Of a stretch of DNA of 42,906 nt, positions 1-6,356 are shown piece by piece. How positions within the stretch are numbered: position 1 is the stretch's first letter; each line of letters starts with the position of its first letter. Origin of the DNA: an archaeon HR01 (GTDB taxonomy: Archaea; Thermoproteota; Nitrososphaeria_A; Caldarchaeales; Caldarchaeaceae); NCBI GenBank assembly GCA_002898355.1, contig BEHD01000017.1, positions 1 through 42,906 on the forward strand, in the 5' to 3' direction. The notes under the pieces were generated by a model, which saw only the letters and a program-made list of their open reading frames with translations, was not told where the DNA came from and did no database searches. Both the position numbers and the translations under genes were made by a program.

Positions 1-384
1 GGCACGCGGATTATACCTCAGAAAAGCAATCCTATCACTAATAATCACACCCAGAAAATTCCTAAACCTATCCTCAACCTCGGCCTCATCCACAATATAC
101 CCAATCAACTGCTCCTTCGCCCTAGCCACATCAGACCTGCTCGAAAGCCTGCCGGGAGCCTTATACTCTATAACAACATGACCATACAATGCATCAACCT
201 TAGCGCCGGAGACCAAGGTATACTCATACCACCCCACCTGAGTAATCCCAAGAGGCTGAAGAATCTTCTGCTCAATAACACCCGAAACCCTCAGCCTCAC
301 ATCCTCCTCATTCTGCGCCATGCCAACAGCCCGCCTAATACCCGTAAGCAAATCATCAACATCCAACTCCCTCAACACAGCCAT
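1..384 (-). CDS. Partial restriction-modification-like protein with PD-(D/E)XK nuclease motif (N-terminal 128 residues)
   Basis: An open frame runs from ATG at 384 to the window edge with no stop, so the C-terminus is missing. An in-frame TAA lies upstream, and a TATA-like element at 405-413 sits 25 bp before the ATG, as expected for a leaderless archaeal mRNA. The 128 visible residues contain D64 and then E73-Y-K75 in VDALYGHVVIEYKAPG, the D-(8)-ExK pattern of PD-(D/E)XK nucleases. An E at residue 38 in an alpha-helical stretch fits the same fold. This looks like the N-terminal nuclease domain of a type IIG or similar restriction-methylation protein, but the methylase part would lie outside the window and cannot be checked. 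Codons are mostly T-ending (GTT, GAT, GGT, ATT), unlike the C/G-ending codons of all neighbours, which suggests horizontal transfer. Confidence 0.6.
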   Translation of the reverse strand, partial: MAVLRELDVDDLLTGIRRAVGMAQNEEDVRLRVSGVIEQKILQPLGITQVGWYEYTLVSGAKVDALYGHVVIEYKAPGRLSSRSDVARAKEQLIGYIVDEAEVEDRFRNFLGVIISDRIAFLRYNPRA

Positions 385-404
385 AACAACACCCGTAAAA
401 ACCC

Positions 405-413
405 GTTAATAAG
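405..413 (-). promoter_or_regulatory. TATA box of the partial nuclease gene
   Basis: The minus strand reads CTTATTAAC, centred 25 bp upstream of the ATG at 384. No Shine-Dalgarno sequence precedes the ATG, so a leaderless transcript is likely. Confidence 0.4.
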
Positions 414-456
414 CAGTTTAGAAACCACAAAGCTCTCAGCGACATGCAGAGCGGAG

Positions 457-531
457 CGGGCCCGGTGGGATTTGAACCCACGATCTGCAGCTTAGGAGGC
501 TGCCGCCTTATCCATTCTAGGCCACGGGCCC
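457..531 (-). tRNA. tRNA-Arg (anticodon CCT)
   Basis: On the minus strand the full cloverleaf is visible. The acceptor GGGCCCG (531-525) pairs with CGGGCCC (464-458), followed by discriminator G at 457. The D stem is GCCT/AGGC, the anticodon stem GCAGC/GCTGC with loop CTCCTAA, and the T arm GTGGG-TTCAAAT-CCCAC. The anticodon is CCT, which reads the Arg codon AGG, a codon used heavily in this window. There is no intron, and the CCA end is not encoded. A TATA box lies about 25 bp upstream. Confidence 0.95.
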
Positions 532-550
532 GATGGTTCTCGGCCCTGGT

Positions 551-561
551 TTTTTATAAGT
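551..561 (-). promoter_or_regulatory. TATA box of tRNA-Arg
   Basis: The minus strand reads ACTTATAAAAA, centred about 25 bp upstream of the tRNA 5' end at 531. This is the usual spacing for an archaeal TBP site. Confidence 0.6.
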
Positions 562-572
562 CTGTCCTGAAG

Positions 573-582
573 GGTTTTATCC
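573..582 (+). promoter_or_regulatory. TATA box of the M24 peptidase gene
   Basis: GGTTTTATCC is centred 26 bp before the ATG at 604, with no Shine-Dalgarno sequence. The gene is probably leaderless. Confidence 0.45.
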
Positions 583-603
583 TGAGAAGCCTGTCTATCT
601 CCT

Positions 604-1800
604 ATGCTGTCGGAGCTGGATGGTCTGATGGCTGGCCGGGGTGTGGAGGCTTTGGTCTGCCTAGGCGACTCCACATACTCCAGCCCCGAGCTGGCCTACT
701 TGACGAGGGCTCATATACCGAGGGGCGGCGTCTATCTGAAGAGGCTGGGGTCCAGGCCTGTGTTGGTGGTGAGCCATCTGGACGTCCCCCTAGCCAGGTC
801 CGGTGTTGTAGCCGATGTGAGGAGCTTCACCGAGGCGGGGTTCAACAGCTTCCTCAGCCGGTATGGAAGGGGGAGGGCCTTGGCCGAGTTCCTACTCTCC
901 CTCCTCAGGACCGAAGGCGTCTCCGGCAGAGTGATGATATGCGGCTACGCCAACGCCCCACCCCTCATATATCTTGTAGATTTTTTCAGAAGACGTGGCC
1001 TCCAAGTGGTCGGGATGCCCAGACCCACCATCCTAGACCAGGCTATGGCCACCAAGGATGACTGGGAGCTGGACGCCCTGAGGAGGTGTGGAGAGAAGAC
1101 ACTGAGGGTTGTGAAGAGGTTTGAGGAGATGCTGGGAGGCGCCGCCGTAAGAGGTGAATCCCTCGTCGTAGACGGTGAGGTGGCCACCGTTGGGATGATG
1201 AAGAAGATGTTGAGGATGTGGTGTGCTGAAGAGGGGTTAAACCTGCCGGAGGGGCTAATCCTCTCCGTGGGGCCGAAATCCTCAGACCCCCACTACCCCG
1301 GAGCCGACGATGACAAGCCGAAACCCGGCCAGCCCATACTCCTCGACATCTTCCCCAGAGACCAGACAGGCTACATGTACGACTTCACCAGAACCTACGT
1401 GGTGGGCAGGCCGTCCACCCGGCTCAGAAAAATGTTCGCCGACGTCTTAAGGGCCAGGGAGAGGGCCTTCGAATCCCTCCGAGAAGGCGTCAACCTCCAG
1501 CAGCCATTCACAGCCGTCTGCAGAGTCTTCAGAGATAGGGGATGGCCCACACCCCTCGATAAGGGCTTGGCCGGGAAGGGGTTCACCCACTCCCTAGGCC
1601 ACGGCGTGGGACTCACCATAGGTGAGGAGCCCTACCTAAGGCTTGGCGAGGATGGCAGGCTCCGAAGCCGTATGGTCTTCACAGTCGAGCCCGGCCTCTA
1701 CGACCCCGACATAGGCGGTGTGAGGATTGAGGACGTGGTAGCCCTTCTAGATGGGAGGCCGGCGGTCATGGCCGAACACCCACCCATGAAGGTGTTTTAG
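604..1800 (+). CDS. M24 family metallopeptidase (Xaa-Pro dipeptidase/aminopeptidase-like)
   Basis: This cytosolic peptidase of 398 residues has the pita-bread fold and probably cleaves Xaa-Pro bonds in peptide turnover. An N-terminal creatinase-type domain (about 1-150) precedes the M24 catalytic domain. The dinuclear metal ligands are recognisable in order: Asp in LLDIFPRD (about residue 248), Asp in YDFTRTYVVG (about 260), His in HSLGHGVGL (about 333), Glu in FTVEPGLYDP (about 361) and Glu in GVRIEDVVAL (about 375). The length is normal for PepQ-like proteins. The start at 604 is supported by a TATA box 26 bp upstream. The gene is convergent with the DUF92 gene, and their ends overlap by 4 bp. 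The exact substrate within the M24 family cannot be read from sequence. Confidence 0.88.
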   Translation: MLSELDGLMAGRGVEALVCLGDSTYSSPELAYLTRAHIPRGGVYLKRLGSRPVLVVSHLDVPLARSGVVADVRSFTEAGFNSFLSRYGRGRALAEFLLSLLRTEGVSGRVMICGYANAPPLIYLVDFFRRRGLQVVGMPRPTILDQAMATKDDWELDALRRCGEKTLRVVKRFEEMLGGAAVRGESLVVDGEVATVGMMKKMLRMWCAEEGLNLPEGLILSVGPKSSDPHYPGADDDKPKPGQPILLDIFPRDQTGYMYDFTRTYVVGRPSTRLRKMFADVLRARERAFESLREGVNLQQPFTAVCRVFRDRGWPTPLDKGLAGKGFTHSLGHGVGLTIGEEPYLRLGEDGRLRSRMVFTVEPGLYDPDIGGVRIEDVVALLDGRPAVMAEHPPMKVF

Positions 1801-2594
1801 AGAAGGAGAAGCCCGAGAAGGTATCCAGACAACGCTCCGGAAAGGGTGGCGACAAGATTCACCGTATCGTTGTTGAAGTATCTACTACCACCAACATACT
1901 GGGTGGGAACACCGCAGTGTTTCCTCACCTCAACAGCCCTACCACACGCCACACATCGGTAACGTGACTGGAAGAGCGCCCCCACCACACTGTCCAAAAC
2001 ACTCCCAATAAACCCTGTGAAGACCGTGATGGCCAGCCAGAGATGGACCTGGCCTGCCAACCCGCTATCTAAAACCGCAATAACGGCTGTGAGGGAGACA
2101 GGTGCGACGAGGCTGTAGGTTAGGCCTTCAGGGGTTACGGCTCCCGGCGTGCCAGGCTCGGCCTCACGAAGGCTGGTGATCGTTACCGGCTTCCTCCTCG
2201 ACAGCATACCCAGCTCGGTGGCCATAGTATCTGTGAAGGCCGCCGATACAGCACCCATAAACATGGCCAGCCCCAGCCCCCTATCCATCTGGGAAAACGC
2301 CGCATATCCCGCAACGCCTGCCGCAACCGTTCCGTTGGCCAATACGTTGCTCCACGTCCTGACCCCCCGCTTCTCACCATGCTTCTCCCGGTATCTATAC
2401 CGGGTGGCAAGTCCGCCGACCACGAGAAATGTGAGGACCGATGCGAAGTGGAGCCTCCCACCGCCCAGATAGTAGATATATCCCAGAAGAGCTCCCGCCA
2501 GAGCACCCTTCCAGTCGAGAAACCTTCCAGCTAAGGCCACAGTCCCCGCAACACCTATAACAACCGTCGCCTCGAGAAGAAGAATCAAGAACAC
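1797..2594 (-). CDS. DUF92 family integral membrane protein (phytyl-phosphate-kinase-like)
   Basis: This 265-residue, very hydrophobic protein has about six or seven membrane segments. The family signature is visible: GRFLDWKGALAGALLGYIYY near the N-terminus, a central AAFTDTMATELGML segment with acidic residues, and GFIGSVLDSVVGALFQSRY toward the C-terminus. A short cysteine-containing stretch, RCVACGR...KHC, follows. DUF92 includes plant/cyanobacterial VTE6, which phosphorylates phytyl phosphate with CTP. In archaea a role in polyprenyl or phytyl phosphate metabolism is a reasonable inference but unproven. The gene follows hisS on the same strand by 45 bp and is probably co-transcribed with it. 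Confident of the family, not of the function. Confidence 0.8.
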   Translation of the reverse strand: MFLILLLEATVVIGVAGTVALAGRFLDWKGALAGALLGYIYYLGGGRLHFASVLTFLVVGGLATRYRYREKHGEKRGVRTWSNVLANGTVAAGVAGYAAFSQMDRGLGLAMFMGAVSAAFTDTMATELGMLSRRKPVTITSLREAEPGTPGAVTPEGLTYSLVAPVSLTAVIAVLDSGLAGQVHLWLAITVFTGFIGSVLDSVVGALFQSRYRCVACGRAVEVRKHCGVPTQYVGGSRYFNNDTVNLVATLSGALSGYLLGLLLL

Positions 2595-2639
2595 ATCAGC
2601 CTTTCCAAAAACTCTGCTATCTACAAGATTTTGGAGACT

Positions 2640-3920
2640 TTAAAGATTATTTTTAAGATGGTCCACCAGCCTCCCCACCGATATCTCGTCCTGCCTCCTC
2701 TTCTCCAGGTCTCTCACGGTTATGCTGTCTGACTCCAGCTCCCTCTCACCTATCACGCCGACGTATCTAATCCCCTTCTTGACCGCTAGCTCGATGGCGT
2801 CTCCCACCCTCTTCCTCGAGACATCCACAGTCGCCGGTATGCCGTTCTCCCGCAGGGTTGTGGCCACATGCAGCGCCCTACCCCTAGCCCTATCCGAGAC
2901 TATGCTTATGAGGATCTTAGGGGCTGAGGACTCTACCGGAGCGCCCACCCTCAGGAGATAGCTCATGATGCGGGTTATCCCTATGGCGCACCCAACCGCC
3001 GGCGTCTCCCTACCGCCGAAGAGTCCCACCAGCCTATCATATCTACCCCCTCCGTTGAAGGAGATCTCCACATCGGAGACACCCTGCTCGAAGATGAAGC
3101 CCGTATAATATTCGAGGCCCCTGGCAAAGCCGAAGTCCATCACATATCTTATCCCAGGCCTTACCTGGAGCACCTCATCCACAATCTCCAGCAAGTTCTC
3201 GCAGGCCTTTGAGGCTGTGGGCCAGGGTGAGAGGATATCCAAGGCCTTCCTGCCGGCTGTATAGTCTCCCCTCAGCTGGAGAAGGGCCTGCAGTGTTCCC
3301 GCCGCTTCATCGGATAAGGCCCCTCCAACCCTCTCGAAGGCTTCAGCCACCTGCTTCCTATCGATGGCGGTTAGGAACATATCCTGAAGCCGCTCACCAA
3401 CGCCGCATTCGCCTAGAACACCCCTCACTATCCCCACATGCCCAAACCTAAACCATGTATCGGCTATGTTCAGCATCCTGAAGACATCATAGCTGGCCAG
3501 AACTATCTCGGCGTCCGCCATAGGGTCTGTGCAGCCGAACAGCTCTAGGCCGCCATGCCAGAAGCGGCGTCTCCGGCCCCACTGGGGCTCATCGTATCGG
3601 TAGCAGTCGGCGATGTATCCCAGTCTGATGGGGGTTGGTGCCTTGGAGAGCTTGGATGCCACAAGCCTTGCGATGGAGGCCGTTACCTCAGGCCTTAAGA
3701 CCAGCGTCCTGCCGTGTATGTCAGGTATCCTGTACATCCTATGCCTTATCTCCTCCCCCGACTTTGCCTCGAACAGTGCTAGATACTCGACTGTGGGCGT
3801 CTCCACCTCCTCGTATCCGTAGAGTCTGTAAACCTCCCTAATCACATCCTCTATTTTCCTCTTCACCCGGACCTCCTCAGGTAGGAGGTCGTCCATACCC
3901 CTAGGAGTCTCCAACAACAT
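2640..3920 (-). CDS. hisS: Histidine--tRNA ligase
   Basis: This class II aminoacyl-tRNA synthetase charges tRNA-His with histidine and ATP. It opens with the family start TPRGMDDLLPEE. Motif 2 is YRYDEPQWGRRRRFWHGG (about residue 110), the histidine-specific HisA motif is ARGLEYYTGFIFE (about 265), and a C-terminal anticodon-binding domain includes KILISIVSDRARGRAL and the terminal DEISVGRLVDHL. At about 426 residues it is a normal length. I prefer the ATG at 3920 over the GTG at 3929, because a TATA box at 3941-3948 lies 24-25 bp upstream of it and a GGTGGGG sequence precedes it. That TATA box sits across the trmO stop, so hisS has its own promoter as well as possible read-through from trmO. 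Confidence 0.95.
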   Translation of the reverse strand: MLLETPRGMDDLLPEEVRVKRKIEDVIREVYRLYGYEEVETPTVEYLALFEAKSGEEIRHRMYRIPDIHGRTLVLRPEVTASIARLVASKLSKAPTPIRLGYIADCYRYDEPQWGRRRRFWHGGLELFGCTDPMADAEIVLASYDVFRMLNIADTWFRFGHVGIVRGVLGECGVGERLQDMFLTAIDRKQVAEAFERVGGALSDEAAGTLQALLQLRGDYTAGRKALDILSPWPTASKACENLLEIVDEVLQVRPGIRYVMDFGFARGLEYYTGFIFEQGVSDVEISFNGGGRYDRLVGLFGGRETPAVGCAIGITRIMSYLLRVGAPVESSAPKILISIVSDRARGRALHVATTLRENGIPATVDVSRKRVGDAIELAVKKGIRYVGVIGERELESDSITVRDLEKRRQDEISVGRLVDHLKNNL

Positions 3921-3940
3921 TGTCCCCACCCATCCAGCAC

Positions 3941-3948
3941 TATTTAAT
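3941..3948 (-). promoter_or_regulatory. TATA box of hisS, overlapping the trmO stop codon
   Basis: The minus strand reads ATTAAATA, centred about 25 bp upstream of the ATG at 3920. It overlaps the TAA stop of trmO (3944-3946). Confidence 0.5.
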
Positions 3949-4396
3949 CCCGCCTCTCAGCCCATATCCTCTCAAACCATCCTGGGACACGTATCCCCTG
4001 TATCACATCGTAGTAGTCGTAGGGTTTGATATCGAGGACAGGTGACATATCTAGGGCGTCAAGACCCCTGACCTTAAGGACATTCCCATCAATCTTGAGA
4101 AGCTCCACCACAGTCAGCGCTATCGGGTTTGGTCTGCTGGGGCTTCTTGTGGCGAAGACACCCACCTCCGGGAGGTCGGCCCTTCCCCTAGGCCTAACCA
4201 GCAGCTCAGCCCTCCTACCTGCCCTCCTATGCATCCAGTAGATGACGTAAATGTGGGAGTAACCATCCAAGCCCCTCAACCCGTCAACATATCTCCGGTC
4301 GATGACTATCTTGGAGACTATGCTGCTCCTTCCCCTCTTAATGTCTTCCTCGGATGCTTGGGTTCGTACACGACCTATAGTCTTCACGGCCACCAT
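3944..4396 (-). CDS. trmO: tRNA (N6-threonylcarbamoyladenosine-N6)-methyltransferase TrmO family (UPF0066)
   Basis: This 150-residue SAM-dependent enzyme is expected to methylate t6A37 in tRNA. The family core is clear: IGRVRTQ at the N-terminus, then RYVDGLRGLDGYSHIYVIYW, the hallmark GVFATRSPSRPNPI, and VLDIKPYD near the C-terminus. In bacteria the family acts as a dimer on tRNA-Thr; in archaea the target is inferred. Its place upstream of hisS makes a small tRNA-function operon (trmO-hisS, then DUF92). The ATG at 4396 is about 23 bp from an AT-rich promoter shared with the divergent htrA gene. No other start is needed, because the conserved N-terminus begins within a few residues. Confidence 0.88.
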   Translation of the reverse strand: MVAVKTIGRVRTQASEEDIKRGRSSIVSKIVIDRRYVDGLRGLDGYSHIYVIYWMHRRAGRRAELLVRPRGRADLPEVGVFATRSPSRPNPIALTVVELLKIDGNVLKVRGLDALDMSPVLDIKPYDYYDVIQGIRVPGWFERIWAERRD

Positions 4397-4408
4397 AGAC
4401 CTATGATA

Positions 4409-4424
4409 GTAAAACCATAAAAAG
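4409..4424. promoter_or_regulatory. Shared divergent promoter region of trmO and htrA
   Basis: The AT-rich stretch TAAAACCATAAAAAG gives a TATA-like element on both strands. It is about 23 bp from the trmO ATG (4396, minus) and about 29 bp from the htrA ATG at 4448 (plus). Both genes would then be leaderless. Confidence 0.4.
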
Positions 4425-4447
4425 TGGATATAGGGTTTTTCATCGCG

Positions 4448-5587
4448 ATGTCAAAGACAGCTCTGGCGGTGGCTGCTGTGGCCCTTCTACTAGCCGCTAC
4501 ATCCCTATACCAGACCATTGTCTATCAGAGCAGTTTGGATAGTCTTAGAAGCAGCATAGCATCAGCCCTGCAGAATACAGGGAGCACGGTCACCGTAACA
4601 ACTACTGTGGTTCATGAGACGTCATACACGGTTATAGGACAGCAAGTTTCGTATTCGGATTTGTATGAGAAGGTGAAGAACTCTGTCGTCCTCATACGTG
4701 TCATAACACCCTTTGGAGGTGGTGTAGGCTCGGGATTCGTGTATGACGAGGCAGGACACATAGTAACCAACAACCACGTGGTCGAGGATGCGACATCTAT
4801 AACGGTGGTCTTCCTCGACAGATCTTCCTTCGACGCGGAGCTGGTGGGGCGTGATGTGGACAGCGACCTGGCGGTGGTTAAGATAGATCCGGGGGATAGG
4901 AGGCTGGAACCCCTTAGACTCGGCGACTCCGACAAACTCAGGATTGGTGATCTGGTGGCTGCGATAGGGAATCCGCTGGGCCTTGAGGGGACTATAACCA
5001 TAGGTGTGGTGAGTCAGAAGGGGAGGCTCCTACCCACTGCGAGAGGGTTCTCCATACCGGGGGTGATACAGACCGATGCGGCCATAAATCCGGGAAACTC
5101 GGGAGGCCCCCTCATCAACATGGCCGGCGAGGTGGTGGGTGTAACCACTGCGATAGAGCCATCAGGAGTAGGGATAGGATACGCTGTCCCATCATCGATT
5201 ATCAGGAGAGTCGTCCCAGCCCTGATAGAGAAGGGACACTACGAGAGGAGTTGGCTGGGAATAGCAAGCCTCTCCATGGATGAAAGGATAGCGAGGGCCA
5301 TCAAGATAGACATCACACGGGGGGTTTTGGTAACCTCGGTTGTTAATGGGAGCCCAGCATCATCCTCTGGACTCAGGGGTGGGAGTAGGAACGTGGCGGT
5401 GGACGGCAGGACCATACCGGTGGGAGGCGACATAATAGTCGCCGTAAACGGCACCCAAGTCAACTCACTAGACGACTTCCTCCTATACATGGAGGAGAAT
5501 ACTTCACCCGGTATGAAACTCGTCTTAACCGTTTACAGGGATGGGGGTTTCGTCGATGTCCCCGTTACCCTTGCCGTGAGACCCTGA
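4448..5587 (+). CDS. Membrane-anchored HtrA/DegP-type serine protease with PDZ domain
   Basis: This trypsin-like quality-control protease probably faces the outside of the membrane. The layout is an N-terminal membrane anchor (ALAVAAVALLLAATSL), a Ser/Thr-rich linker, the S1C protease domain, and one PDZ domain in the last 100 residues (GVLVTSVVNGSPASSSGL ... GDIIVAVNGTQV). Counting from the upstream GTG at 4424, the catalytic triad is H118 in TNNHVVED, D148 in DSDLAVVKID and S226 in NPGNSGGPL; subtract 8 for the ATG start. I prefer the ATG at 4448 because the TATA-like element is then about 29 bp away, while the GTG would be only 5 bp from it. All catalytic residues are intact. It is followed by about 100 bp with no clear gene. 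Confidence 0.92.
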   Translation: MSKTALAVAAVALLLAATSLYQTIVYQSSLDSLRSSIASALQNTGSTVTVTTTVVHETSYTVIGQQVSYSDLYEKVKNSVVLIRVITPFGGGVGSGFVYDEAGHIVTNNHVVEDATSITVVFLDRSSFDAELVGRDVDSDLAVVKIDPGDRRLEPLRLGDSDKLRIGDLVAAIGNPLGLEGTITIGVVSQKGRLLPTARGFSIPGVIQTDAAINPGNSGGPLINMAGEVVGVTTAIEPSGVGIGYAVPSSIIRRVVPALIEKGHYERSWLGIASLSMDERIARAIKIDITRGVLVTSVVNGSPASSSGLRGGSRNVAVDGRTIPVGGDIIVAVNGTQVNSLDDFLLYMEENTSPGMKLVLTVYRDGGFVDVPVTLAVRP

Positions 5588-5601
5588 CTTCAGGGAGGTG
5601 T

Positions 5602-5679
5602 ATGCTCTTCATCAAGCCTTCAGGCTTTCAGTACAGGTCAGTGTCATCACGCATTTTTAGAGATGTGGGGCGGCTATAA
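5602..5679 (+). CDS. Possible 25-residue small ORF downstream of htrA
   Basis: The ORF runs from ATG at 5602 to TAA at 5677-5679. It is preceded by GGGAGGTG (5593-5600), a strong match to the anti-Shine-Dalgarno of the 16S at the window end, though the spacing to ATG is only about 3 bases. The short peptide is basic and matches nothing I recognise. A small perfect inverted repeat (AAGCCT-TC-AGGCTT, 5614-5627) lies inside it. The ribosome site could be coincidence, so this is listed as low confidence. Confidence 0.2.
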   Translation: MLFIKPSGFQYRSVSSRIFRDVGRL

Positions 5680-5687
5680 AAACCTGT

Positions 5688-5975
5688 TTAGCTCTGCTGG
5701 CTTACGCCCTCACCCACAGCCTCCGCCTGGGCAGCGGCCTCCGAGGCCGCCTTGGCCTTCAACTCCCTCTTCACTAGGGCGCAGAGATATCCCGCAACCC
5801 TGTTGGATAGCCTCTTTGAGAACCTTCCCTCGAGAACCTGCCTCACGAGACGCTTATTCTCCTCGAATGATGCGGAGACCTTGGAGCCGTGTAGCTCTTT
5901 TATCTGTTTGGCTAGAACCTTCACCTTTCTCGTCCTCACTTTACCCAGCGTTTCTCCCCCTCCCGGCTCCACCAC
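5688..5975 (-). CDS. rps17e: Small ribosomal subunit protein eS17 (S17e)
   Basis: This small-subunit ribosomal protein is found in archaea and eukaryotes. The family core is unmistakable: GKVRTRKVKVLAKQIKE, SFEENKRLVRQVL and SKRLSNRVAGYLCALVKRELK, followed by an Ala/Glu-rich tail. The start is unusual. Family members begin at the Met before GKVRTK, but that codon here is CTG (5948-5946), with GGGAGGGGGAG five bases upstream. The only conventional starts in frame are GTG at 5975 and 5972, which would add a nine- or eight-residue VEPGGGE-type extension encoded by the Shine-Dalgarno-like sequence itself. A TATA-like ACTTAAGAG around 5997 is compatible with a leaderless GTG at 5972. The gene is divergent from rpoH. 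Confidence 0.88.
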   Translation of the reverse strand: MVEPGGGETLGKVRTRKVKVLAKQIKELHGSKVSASFEENKRLVRQVLEGRFSKRLSNRVAGYLCALVKRELKAKAASEAAAQAEAVGEGVSQQS

Positions 5976-6032
5976 CTACCCGACCTCAACTCTTAAGTTT
6001 TCCCGTGTTGGTGCCTTCTGCAGGCAGTAGCC

Positions 6033-6044
6033 TTAATAAATAAG
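6033..6044 (+). promoter_or_regulatory. TATA box of the rpoHBA operon
   Basis: TTAATAAATAAG predicts transcription starting near 6062. That leaves a leader of about 33 bases carrying GGAGGT before the ATG at 6096. Confidence 0.5.
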
Positions 6045-6095
6045 TATCCTCGCCTTAGGATGGGTATTTGGGTATTTTTTGGAGGTATGAAAGGT

Positions 6096-6356
6096 ATGGG
6101 TAAGAAAGCTTCGGCCCCCGCATTTGATATCCTAGAGCATAGTCTAGTCCCCAAACATGAGCTGCTGTCCGAGAGCGAGGCTGAGGAGCTGCTTAAACGC
6201 CTAAACATCACAAAGCAACAGCTACCATACATCCTAGTTAGCGACCCTGTTGTGAAGAGGCTGGGAGCCAAGGTGGGCGACATAATCAGGATAACACGGC
6301 ATTCGGAGACGGCGGGAACGGCAGTCTACTACAGGGTGGTTTGGAGGGAGACATGA
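6096..6356 (+). CDS. rpoH: DNA-directed RNA polymerase subunit H (Rpo5)
   Basis: RpoH is homologous to the C-terminal part of eukaryotic Rpb5 and helps hold the polymerase jaw. The family pattern is intact: HSLVPKHELLSESEAEELL, LPYILVSDPVVKRLGAKVGD and IIRITRHSETAGTAVYYRVV. I chose the ATG at 6096 because TTGGAGGT lies 9 bases upstream and the resulting 86 residues match the usual length. The ATGs at 6060 and 6087 remain possible, and 6060 would suit a leaderless start. The stop TGA overlaps the rpoB start (ATGATG), so translation is coupled. It opens the polymerase operon. Confidence 0.93.
   Translation: MGKKASAPAFDILEHSLVPKHELLSESEAEELLKRLNITKQQLPYILVSDPVVKRLGAKVGDIIRITRHSETAGTAVYYRVVWRET

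Noticed and set aside
178-495. 105-codon plus-strand frame over the nuclease gene and tRNA
   Set aside because: It runs opposite the partial nuclease gene and through the tRNA, and resembles no protein.
5614-5627. Hairpin AAGCCT-TC-AGGCTT as a transcription terminator of htrA
   Set aside because: The stem is short with a two-base loop and no T-run follows, which is not convincing for an archaeal terminator.
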